From Ichthyophonus hoferi (lineage: Eukaryota; Opisthokonta; Ichthyosporea; Ichthyophonida; Ichthyophonidae), in contig NAOQ01000119.1 in assembly GCA_002751075.1 (NCBI GenBank), forward strand, positions 85,477-149,476: a stretch of DNA of 64,000 nt, in the 5' to 3' direction. The position numbers and the translations under genes were made by a program. This document shows positions 25,676 through 37,705 of this stretch, one piece after another. Within the stretch, counting starts at the first letter, position 1. Every line of letters starts with the position of its first letter. The notes under the pieces were generated by a model. It saw nothing but the letters and a program-made list of their open reading frames with translations, had not been told where the DNA came from and searched no databases.

Positions 25676-28600
25676 TTAGTCCCTAGGCAAAAGACCGTAA
25701 GCTTTCAAGAGGGGAGCAGTAGATGGATCTCTACCCCTGAACGACTTAAACACAACAGAAGGGTGTTGACTACCACCTAGTCCTAGAATAGTTTGGCGGA
25801 AGAGTTTTCCAAGAGCTGCTTGTCCTTCCTGCTCAAATAATTAAATTGTAAGTATTCCTAAACCACGGGTGTACTCTGAAAGTGTTAGTAGGCACCCCAT
25901 CTCGCTCGATAGAATCTTCGATCCTCAACCACACATTTACCCCAAAACTCGTTTAAACAATACACCTACAGGCTAAAAACTAAATATAGTTGACAATTAT
26001 CAAAGGCTAAGCCTTTCAGGGGCATTATAGAAAACCAGACATAGATATATAATATTGTTTTTTGAAAGTAAGTGAGCAAGCTAAATAGAGAAAAGCAAAG
26101 AGGGCTGGAAAACGTACAGGTCCAGCCTCCTCGAAAGCGGAGAATGCATCTTCAGAAAGAACCTGGGCCCACTTATAGGAATAATAACCAGCCGCATAAC
26201 CACCAGCAAAGATGTGAGAAAAACTGCACAAGAATCGATCGGTGGGCAAAGGTGGAATCACTGTAACCTTAGGTGAGATTTCTTGAAATCTTTCAAATGC
26301 ATTATCCCTGCCGATGAGTGACGGAGAATGGTAAGTAGGTATAAAGAGAAATGGTCACCCGATTTTCGATATTCTGCTGAAGCTTAACTATGCATAATAA
26401 CATTTACATGTACTATCTATTTCTCGAAGAAAAAATACAAAATATCGACAGGATTTTGTCATTGCTTCTCCCTTACATTATAGCTCAATGCCTCCCTTCC
26501 CTACTCTACATGCACGATACTACTTACCCAGCCTCGAAGTGGGTGTGAAGGGAAAAGTCGATAACAGCGAATTGAATTTGACGAAGCATGTCCATACCTG
26601 GAGAATATATTAGTAAATAATATATACATAAAAAAATGTGACCATGTTTTCAACAACCACAAATACATGAACACATACAAGCGAGCATACAAGTAGAGCT
26701 GCATCTCACGCCCATCGACGAAACAATACTTACGGGTCAGATGTATATATATATATATATGGTGGTAGTGACTCTCCCATATAGCGACTATACATATTAT
26801 TATATGTATAGCTCAATCATACATACACACGCACGCACCAGCATTATATGTCCTAGCACCCAGTATTTTTTTGAAGATATCTTCAGGTAATTTCTCGCCA
26901 GTCTCGTAGTGACCGGAGATCTCGTCCATGGTGGGTTTCTCATAACACCAGTTTTCCATAAACTATATATGAATAGATTAATACTATAGCTATGAATATA
27001 AATATTGGATATAATATCAAGCTAGACAGGCACCTAGGTGCGCAGTACAACCACGACGTGGTTGTGTAAAGGAGCAATCACTTATACAGATAGCAAAGAT
27101 TCCTTTGCCATGTGGTAACTCGCTATGTAATGAAAAAGTACTGGGATTCCTATTTATATAGCATTATATCACTCCATTTATCTATCAACCTACCAATATA
27201 TACATATACAGAGCTCGCTCTTACACCACATGCAATATCCCTCGTCTTCAATATTAACACAACAGGGCGAATATCTGAATATAAAAAGAAGCTATTAAAC
27301 AAACCAAAAGGATGAGTGACAAGGAATAAGTGCCGGGTAAAATCAAAAGGTGTAATAAAAGAGAAGGGTACCTGTGAGGGTAGTTCCACAGCATCCCATT
27401 CGATTCCGCTGAGACCAGCTACATCACCATACGTCACATTGGTCAGCATGTGCTGCAGTCCATGGCCAAATTCGTGGAACACTGTCTGTAGGTTTTCAAA
27501 TATGCATATATGTGTATCTTGTCAGTATATATGTATATGTATGTTTCTATCCGCACATATGAATGCATTACTCCGGTCACGGGCCAAGTTAACTAATGAA
27601 TATGTAAAGCCTATCCATATATAAATTAACTGAATACATCGTCAACTATATTCCATAAACCCATTCTCTACCTATTATTCTTTCTAATCTCAATTCTGAT
27701 GCCAGTATATCTGGTATAGTAATTGGTATTCATCAAAGGTATGATTCATTGGTCAATTAAGACAGCCTATATATACACTGGGATCACCAATCAGTAGCTA
27801 AAATAAAAATTAATAGTGTATTATGTCAGGCAATCTGATATTATATATAGGTATGATGATATGATGGTATGATAGTGATAGGTATGGTGATATATAGTAA
27901 GGCCAGTCATAGGCTATGAAACTACCTCAACTTCACGGAAAGACATGAGGGAAGGCTTGCCATCCACAGGAGGTGATTGGTTGCACACTAAATGTGCTAC
28001 TGGTAGGCTATTGGTGGAAAATCATCATGTTAAATATTTTTTAAAAATATGAATGCTCTTACTGGCTAGAGATCATAAAGAAGAGAGAAGAGTTGAACAG
28101 AAAGAAAAACAAAACACTAATATATTTATATGTTAAAAGGAAAGCCCAATAAAGTATGCTTTATATATTCATATCAAAATTAACAACACAATGAAATGGG
28201 GAAATATCAAAAACTTCAACTTAAGGAATATGTGTGTCCGCGAGTGTTTTAGTATTGTTTTTTCTTATTTTGTATTAGAAAAACAAACGCTCAAGAGAAA
28301 GAAATCAAGAGAACAAGCGAAGAGAGACAGAGATAAAAAGCTGTAAAGGGAGGGCCCTACCTGACTTCCTGTCCCTCAGGGGCCATAGCTTTGGATCGTT
28401 GAATGCATACATTCATCCACGCACCACCATTCTTTTCCGCAGGCCTGTATAATTTCATACAAGGTAAGATAGTGCACAGAACAATAAACAAAAGTGCTAT
28501 GTGAGCAATATATATGTAATAATAATTAGGCAAGAGATCTTTTCGACCTTCGTGTATGACCTTTACCCAAGTTATAGTCTAGTAAAACTCCAACTTCAAG

Positions 28601-31600
28601 CTAATAAATAGAAGTATAGTTGCTTATCAGTACCAGGCTATGTTTTTAGTGTTGAGGTTTGACTTTGGAGTCAAAAGAGAAGAGCGATAAGTGGGAAACA
28701 GGCTTCATTTTACCATGTCATTAAAAACATTGATTTCGATTACATGCATAATCAGTAATTTATCGATCAAGCAAACCGACTAAGAAATGTAAACTATACA
28801 CACCTACTGTAAGGGTCCAGGAAAAAACTGGCAATCTGTTTGTGAGTGGACTGATCGAGAATTTTGAACATTTTCACATCAGGGTGCCATGCTACTCCCT
28901 CGGGGACGTCTATTTCCTGATAGGCATCAATAGTTTAATATCCAGCCCATTGCTAATACTAATATACTAAGATGGGTGAATAACCATCCCATGGTACTTG
29001 TAGATGTGATAATAGAGATGCAATATCATCATGCCTGTGAAAACGTATCTTACATAAAAATATCAGGTAGCAAGAAAGAAATAAGTCGGATCATAGATGG
29101 GTTCATCGAATACACAAGAGACATAGAGAAAGAATGGTGGAAATTATATATGTGTAGAGAGAAATAGAGGGCAAAAATATTGAGACTTACAGTGATGTTG
29201 ACGTTGAAAAGTCTGCTGGCCAATGAAAAGAGGCCGTTCAGAACGGTAGGCAAGGGGAAGTAGGGGCGAAGTGCCTCACCGTCTACCCCGTATATCTCCT
29301 ACGAAAACACAGTTTAGTAACAGAATAGGATAAGCTAGCATATAATTATGGACATCACAGAGAGACAGGGCTAGCAGGTTAATACAGCATGCATTGTAGT
29401 AAGTTATATGCAGAATGCCAAGATATCTCCATAGGAATATGCATATATACACATGTAAGCATGTGACGTCTTTGTGTATTTTCAAACCCTGCATACCTTC
29501 TTCTGTTTTACGGACCAATAGGCTACATCCCACTGGTGGAACTCACCCTTGTGTCTGGGAGACCAAAACAAACAAATAATTAGCAGTGAAAATTAATAAG
29601 AAAATATATACAGTAGAAACAATGGAGAGAAAGGATATATTAGTGGATACAGACCTAAAAGGGAACATAAAATATAGCAGTTAATAAAACGATAGAAGCA
29701 CAGATATTCAACCAGACTAAAACACAAATAATGAAATGCACACCAAACAAGGATGGCAAGCCAGTGACTTTCAGCGTGTATTCTTAAATATACATCCATC
29801 TTGACCAGGCCTTACGCAGAATAACAGATAGCATTCCAGTTATCATATTAACAATCATCAAGTTTTCCAATAAACACTTTGTCAGCTACTCGAACAAATG
29901 ATTTATACAACACAAATACAAAGCAATATAAGTGTGTAGCACACATAAATACACACACACACCCTCTGCTAGCAGCATAAGCCTTCAATACTTCGAACTC
30001 CTTCTTGGCAGCAGGAAGGGTAGCAACTTGCAGCTCATCTAATAGGTTATTGACATTCTCAACTTTTTGGGCCTGTAGGGCCACAATGCACGGCGTTAAT
30101 ATTTTCCGTATATCTACATCTATATTGAACTGTATGCTTTCATTTCTTTCTTCTGTTTCACCAGAAATATAAAATGCATATCTCACATCTAATTAGGTTA
30201 CATATTTTTATATATATATTATCTACATATCTCATATCATAATATCGTAATTACACATACATACCATCTTGCGAGCCACGCTAAACGCAGCGTACGATTC
30301 ATATCCAAGCAACTGGGCCTTGGCCTTTCTTAGTTCTAAGATCTTTTGAATGTTGTCCTCGTTGTTAAATTTGCACCCAGGCTGTAGGTACCAATATATG
30401 TATGTATGAGCATAGATGTGTGGTGTGTAAAGTATTTGCATGCATAAGTATAGATAGGATTAATGCAAAATTATATATATAAAGGGGTCCTATTACTCAC
30501 TGTATTCTACGAAGTTAATTCATTATATATAAACCTTAGAGGGTAGATCAATCTGTGTGCATATCTACCATATATATACATAAACGCATATGTATACAGA
30601 TGCTTACCTCCAATGAGCTGGCACGAGTTGTATAGGCCCTGTAAAGCTTCTCTCTCATTGGTCTGCACTCACTGTACTCCATGAAGGGTCCGAAGGACGC
30701 GTGATCTAAACTGTACAACCAGCCAATAGTTACCATCCTAGACTAATGATTGGATTACCGCAGTGTACACCCACAAGGTGAGCAGGGTAATGTGATGGTA
30801 GGCAAAGTGAGGTAGTAAAAAGAACAGGAAGAGGAAGATGGTAATGAAAACAAGAGTAACATGAAGATAGAGCTTACAAAGACAACAATAAACACCACCA
30901 GCCAATCACATCGTAGACTTACGTCAGAATCCAGGGGCCATTCTCTGCAGTGGCCCCTTCATGTCCCTTTGTCCTGGCCCTGTCAGCCATTAGGGCAAGG
31001 ACACCGTCGGGAAGACCAGCAACAACTTCCTTGTCCTTCACCACCTCCTGGAAGTCTATCAATAGTGCATGTATGAGTATTATATATATATATAGCAATG
31101 TCTACAGCTCTCTCCTTTCCTCTTCTGTGTCCACCGGTTTCTTACAAACACCCTTTCCATGCTCCTTTTCCATACAGTATGATTTTACTTTTTCCATGTC
31201 CATGTCTGTCCTATGTCTGTATTCTATATCCAACCTACCTTTAGTAGCATCTAGTACATTGTTTCCGAACTTTGTGGATAGAGACGACAGTTCAACTTCA
31301 ATCTCGTTGAATCTTTTCTTTTCCTCTCCCTCCAGACCCACACCACTCTGACGAGCACCCAAGAGGGCGAGTTCGACAACACGCCTCTGGGCACCATCAA
31401 GATCCTCTCTAGAAACCATGAACAAGATTTAAGTAAGAGGAGGTAAAAAAAGAAACAATCTATATTGCACACATGCAAAGTAGAATATCTTCTCTGTCGC
31501 TCTCACTATTTTATTTTAAGAAGGGAAGGTCACAGCATAATCACACAAACATTAATATTAATAAAAAGAGATTATTCGATTGGAGCTATTATGAAAAAAA

Positions 31601-32770
31601 TCACCAAAAGCAATAGAGAAACCCATTATAATATAGAGAAATATGATATACAAAGGGATAAGTACCTCTGGGACAGACGGGTAAAGGCGTCGTATACAGC
31701 TTTTGACTGGCCAATTCGCGTGCTGATTTCCACCACCTATAGAAAAAATAGCAGTAAATTGTTAGGGTTGAAGGTACACATTGATATATTATTCCATGCA
31801 AAAAAAAATGCATACATACCCAACTACTTTTTATATTTAAATTTAACTACATTTCTATACCCATACACACACCTTAGGCTCCATGGCCTCGTATTCAACC
31901 CTCAGTGCATCGCTGTTCTTAACCATGTTAAGGTGACTGACGGTGGCCCAAGCCTTAGTCAAGGAGTTTCTCATTATCTCCAAATTATCTACCAGTCCTT
32001 CCCAGGTGGGTGTCTGTTTATCCTCTGATAATTTCTTTTCAAACTAGAGGGAAGGAAATTTGTCAGTCTTTTACCGACACTCCGTATATGCTCCTACACT
32101 TATGCTTATGAACTTACTTTACCTATTCTTTCTCTTCCATAATATATTTCAAACAACATATAGCAAGAAAATATGCCGTATAGCAAGGGCAAAAAGACAG
32201 TGACCCTCTTGGTAAATTCACATTGACAGCTCATGTAATCAAATGGGCATTATTATGTAAAAATTGTGCACACCTCAGTGAATGAAGTGTCAAGCTTATT
32301 CAAGAGCGACTCTATGGCAGGGCGGACCATGGTTGGCTCCACCTTTCCATATAGGGGCAGGCCATTGTCTTGGCGCAGTAAAACATTGTTAGCAGTCGTC
32401 GCTGTGAAGTAAACTTACGTGTTAACATGAATATGTATGAACAGAGATATAGGAAATTATCCGAGAAACCTATAGAAGTTTTACGTATACTTACATAGAC
32501 AACGTAATGATATACAGCATAAAGGCAAATAACGTACTATCGCACATTTATTTATCATATGGATCATATTTGTTAGTAACTAAATATGCGTACATAAGCA
32601 CACAAAATTTTAACTGGAAATAACAAAAAAAAAAAAAATCAAACTACATATGGCTCAGCGGTAGTGTTAACACTAACATTCCTTTTGGCCACGAAGTAGC
32701 TGTCCAATATTAATTTTATCCTATTGAACTCCGCATAAAATCGCCAAAGATTTATTATGAACTTACCCAT
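25676..32770 (-). CDS. M3 family zinc oligopeptidase, oligopeptidase A / plant TOP type
   Basis: Nineteen exons in one phase chain: 32767-32770, 32274-32401, 31873-32043, 31666-31736, 31239-31408, 30923-31055, 30608-30710, 30265-30381, 29963-30072, 29497-29554, 29191-29298, 28804-28916, 28361-28444, 27926-28007, 27372-27485, 26839-26962, 26528-26597, 26118-26307 and 25676-25828, giving 700 residues, the usual TOP length. It degrades short peptides, including cleaved targeting peptides. The zinc site is HEFGH (488-492) with the third ligand Glu518 in WDAVELPSQ. The C-terminal block [20 protein letters not shown] is nearly identical to plant TOP and close to E. coli OpdA, unlike animal thimet oligopeptidase. 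The first coding exon holds only ATGG; joining it gives [10 protein letters not shown]. No mitochondrial presequence is evident, so a cytosolic enzyme is likely. Identity is very secure. Confidence 0.95.
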
Positions 32771-35700
32771 TTTTAGGTTATCGCCAATGACCTACACTCT
32801 AAATACTTGAATGTATTTGTAGAAAGATATAGATGTAGTTCAACCACCAACCTACTTTCCGTCTCTTTTAAACTAAAAAATGTCCAGGAAAACCCACCAC
32901 AACGTGCCACGATTAGCTCAGCATTAGATGGTATGCCTATAAATAGCTTAATTTCTTGCTTATTGGTTTGTCATTGATTAGTCAAGAACCAATTGTTTAG
33001 CCAACAGAGGGTCAGCTGAGATTATAATCCTGTGATTGTAATTTACGCAATTTATAGGCCACGGCTAAGTCTGATGCCGGTTCTGTGAATCACTCAAAAT
33101 TTAATAACTAAATTTAATTGAAAAAATTACATATATTTGTTATTTTTTGAAAGCCTTTAAATATATATTTTTTTCGTACAGCTATCATAATATTTTATAT
33201 ATAATAACAGTTGGTATTCATTATATATTAAACAAAAATGCAATTCAATTGTAATCGCCTTGGCGTTTATGGAAAGCAATGGTTATTCTCTTACCATTAT
33301 CATTTTCTTTTATAAAACCACCTACTACTGGAGGTCTGTGCGGAATTCATCAAGATTGTCCCTAATATTTACTATAGAACACAAGCGCTAGAACATTAAA
33401 AAGTTACAAGTATGTTTAAAGTTAGGTAAACGTAATAAATATAAAGACATGAAATGTGTGCTTTTTATTTAATGAATCGCGTCGCGTCTATTATTCTCTT
33501 TTTACCATTTCTTCTTTTTCTTTCTCGTAAACTTTCTTTTCCTCGTGTCACTGCTGCAACATATGGATAAACTCAAGACATTTTCATATTTATAATAATA
33601 GTATTTATTTATAAAATACTCTATGTTATTTATTTCTAATCTTGCGTACATTTACTGAGTCAGAAATATTATTTATAGCATTTTCTAAACACGATATTAC
33701 GCAAAGTAAACAGATTCAGAAAGCAGTCATTGGTAGAAAAGGGTTTTATTCTGTGTAATGTAATTGGTGAATGAGTTTGAGAAAAAGATCACATACTTTA
33801 TCCAACCTTTTATGGCATTGGTGTTAAGATGCGAGTATCAATAGGAAGTCCAATTTAGGCTAAGAAAAAGATTACTAATATTTATGTAATTACCAATCGG
33901 AAAACCCCCTTTCCGATAAAACAGAGCATCAAAGAATTTCTTCTTGAAGATTATACTTCCGAGTGTATACTAACATCTAGGTATAAACACAATTAAAGTT
34001 ATAGACACGACGATTACCGTTGTAGAAGTCTTATAAATTTACCCTTGTAAATTTATAAGACTTCTTTAACAGACAATAACGAGACTCCTTTAAATCATAA
34101 TGGAAAACAGCTTAGAATTAAAGAATCAGGATCAACGGGTAGCCAAAATGCTGCGGACTCTCCATCGAAAGACTGACCAATGAACTTTTACTTAAATTCA
34201 TAATCATCACATACGAGCCAATTCGATTGCGTACTGGAATAAAACAATGATTTAATGACATTGTTCTAGATTGTGGACGGGTTGAGTAAGTCAGATCTGT
34301 TCAAAAGTGTTAAGGCTCGCACATCTACAGTGTACTGGGTTCTGTTTAAGGCATCGTTCACGCCTCTGGGGTAACAGTTCTATTATTGTTTACTATTATT
34401 ATTTATTATTAATAAATACTGTAAATAAATACTGTTACTAAATACTATTGGTTTTACTATTATTAATTACGTTCCTTCTTTCTTTCTTAATGAGAATAAA
34501 GAATGTATTAAAACAGATAGTGGCCTTAGGACATTTGACGCCACGTTTGAGAGACTCTACTCGGGGAAGGTGAAGGCTTTGTTTTTAAATTGGAGGGAAT
34601 AGAAGTGATTTTTTTAAAGGTTACAAAATGCGCATAACTCTATAGCAATACTATTAAAAAGTTAATGGAAATAATTTAGTACAGGAGAGGCCAACAGTGG
34701 TTTAAGATTAAAGGTTTATAGGAGCAGAGTCTTAAAGAGAAAACAAAGAAAAGCAGTTGTACTGCCTAAACTGACTACAGAGCCCATTTCATATTGTTAT
34801 TTGACAATTTTGTCAAATTAAATTATTGATAAAGCAAGTGAGATAGGTTAGGCAGTCTTGATACTGATCAAACTAAAGCTATGAGGATATTATAGAGGTG
34901 TATGATAAACTTAAACATATGCTATGGGGATGAAGGGAGGCCCAAGCATGGAGAAAATGAAACTCGCTACTCAGATAAATGTTTTCGCAGAGTATTTACA
35001 TATCAGTAAATGTATAGTAGTTTTCAGGAGGCAATGGAGGAATAACAATAAAATAAAACAATTTTATTATAATCAAGCATAAATGATTTGGGACGTTTAG
35101 GCCAAGTTGTTTTTTTTTCATTTAAACCCGCATTTCTTACATATTTTTTTGGCAGTCATCGTTTCAGGTTACACTGCAACAGACTGCAGTTTAGAAGGTC
35201 AAATAAACCATAGGGTTAAAGTGATAATTTGTTTGGAGCATCCGTGCAGCAGGTATATATTTACATACTATAAATGAATTAATTCCACAGACAGAAAATA
35301 TAACAAGCAAACACAACATAGCAAACATACCAGTTCTATTACACTGAACAATGCCTCAACTATTTATCAAATTTATTTAACACTTAGATAATATACTTGT
35401 AAATAGATCACCTGGATATCTTGTACTCCAGATGGATAAGCTTTTAAAAAATATAGTCATGGAATAAAGCACACAAAAAGTGAATTCTTCCTGAAAAGTT
35501 ATGAGTAAATAGAATAAAATCAGAATATAATCTCGTTAACAAAAAACAAGAGTTCTAAAGATTAATACGTATATTATTATTCTTGATAACATGTGCTGAA
35601 AAGGGTAATCATTAAATTCACTCTGGAATAAAATTGATACAACAGGTCAATTAGATTAAATTATGGAAGACCTGCATACCAAATAACCGTATATTAACAG

Positions 35701-37705
35701 GACATTAAATCATATTACTATAGATTATGCATTTACATCTAAAGCCATGTAAAATATGGACCTGTTTGCAACAAGACCATATGATAACATATGTAGGTAG
35801 TAGTATTTATATGACTAAACAGGATCCTGGGTTTATCTGCAAGTCTTAACTTTAGCCTGTAATGAACCTCAAAATAGTACGTTGTCAGGATTACACCAAT
35901 TCTATGTCCCTGTAGTAGACTATAGGCAAAGACAAAGTGGTCCCACTCATGGGTGTATACTAAGAAAGTAATATGTGCATATATATATGAGGTGTAGGAA
36001 CCTGCCAAGATTAAGGCCCTATTTCTGGTACACAGTATTATTGTTTTCCTTTATATATTAGTAGTGGCTGAGAGAAGTCACATTTACTTTAATCATCCGC
36101 TTTTATATGGAAGAACTGGCCTTCGCATAAACTTGGAAATACATATTATACTTATAACTGCACGAATTATTAGAACAGGACGAATAATATAATGTCCACC
36201 CAGAGTGATGATTATAAAGTAAAACGATACCAATTAAAGGTTGTAAAAAAGTCTATATACTCCTGGACACCACTAGTTCCCTACAAATCACTTTCATTTA
36301 ATCATCACTACTTTGTGTATGCTTTATTCATCTAGTTCCAATAGTTTATGTGTTTATGTGGCTTAGGAAGAGGAGAGGGAAAGGATGAGGTAGATAGGTG
36401 TATCAGAATAAACCAAGATCCTGCTTAGTAATACATTAAGGTCAGCAGTTACATATGACAACACCTTATGATTAGAAGAAAGAAATAGACACATACGTAT
36501 GTTTGCTCCAGGTCAAGTAAAAAAAAATTTTGAAGAAAGATTAAAAAAGATTTTCAGTTTTTGTTTTTAAATAACCAAGAAAAGGAGTAAGGATAGCAAA
36601 CTATTGTTAATACAAGACAAGGCAACTACTATGCAAGATATTGGGCGACAAGTTTTAATTTGAATGACGTATAATATATTATAATAAAAATAACAAGCTA
36701 AATCTCTCAATTAAAATAATTATTGAAAATAAGACTAGTATCTGTTGTACTGAGTTCTTTCTGACTGTAACAATCAGGTAGTCGGTAGGTAAGCTCCGAG
36801 CCAATAAGAAACATTGATTATTCGCAAAGAATCCCCATCATACTTAACTAGGAAGGACCTCTTTTCTTTCAAGTAGTAAGCAAACAAAGTGAGAATAACT
36901 AAACGACTGAACAGTAAAAGTTCAGCGAACTCTTCGGTTTCAAATGTTTTTAATGAATATAATAATATTTAACTTTCGACACTCCATGGGATGATCTCCT
37001 ATAAAGCCATTAGAAAGGTACCAGAATTATAATATCTAGACTATCATTTCACCTCAACAACAGCAATTTTACACGTTAAATACCATATAATCTTATAATA
37101 GTGTGCTTTGAGTAGTCATAATGCTAAGGCTGTCTGTCATACTTACCATATGATATACAAGATAGCTATAGATATGTATATACTTATATAGATATTTCAA
37201 TGAGGTGCAAATGACAGTTAAATTCAGTTTAGGTATCCAATTAATGAGTCTTCCCTCTAGATTTAAAGTCAATCATAGAAAAGTATTATTTTAAGAATGG
37301 CTGTCGGAGTCAATTTACTAGTTCATATAATAAACTCTTTAATATAGTTTTTATTCATCGAATTATCAAATAGCAATATCTGTGAGCACTCCCTATCACA
37401 TAATTTTAAAATGATCATTCTTAATATTAATCAAGTAACTATATTTAAATACTTTCAATACAAATACATCAAGTACAGCCTTACACTTTAAGTAAATAAA
37501 TTCCATAGAGCATAATTCTTGATATAGAGGGTCAATCATAAGATATTGCCGGGGAAATATAGTTGTACAATGACGTTGCGTACATTCACAGTTACAAATA
37601 AACACAAGCCCTTATACATACTTAGTATTATTAGTTATAGTAAAAGTAGCAATAGTTATAATAACGGTGTGAGGTGGTGAGAGACAAGGGATTGATGGTA
37701 GGTTT
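32771..37705. other. Gene-free region between the M3 peptidase and COQ8 genes
   Basis: About 4.9 kb with no supported gene. The left part should hold the M3 promoter. A perfect hairpin lies at 34024-34065 and an ATT/AATA-rich low-complexity patch at about 34380-34460. Frames here, such as the one at 35739-36008, show no family similarity. Confidence 0.55.
34024..34065. repeat. Perfect inverted repeat, 19-bp arms, 4-base loop
   Basis: Arm 34024-34042 and its exact complement 34047-34065 flank the loop CCTT. The arms read from AGAAGTC to TTTAC on one strand. No mismatches. It could fold as a DNA cruciform or RNA hairpin, or be the relic of a foldback event. Confidence 0.95.

Noticed and set aside
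31465-32028. 187-codon plus-strand frame over M3 peptidase exons 3-4
   Set aside because: Antisense shadow of firmly identified minus-strand exons.
32640-32720. tRNA-like start (TGGCTCAGCGGTAG)
   Set aside because: An A-box-like stretch is present but no B box (GGTTCGAAT-type) follows and no cloverleaf can be drawn. A similar ATTAGCTCAG at 32917 fails the same way.
35739-36008. 89-codon minus-strand frame in the gene-free region at 36 kb
   Set aside because: No recognisable motif, no splice-supported neighbours, and composition like the flanking DNA.
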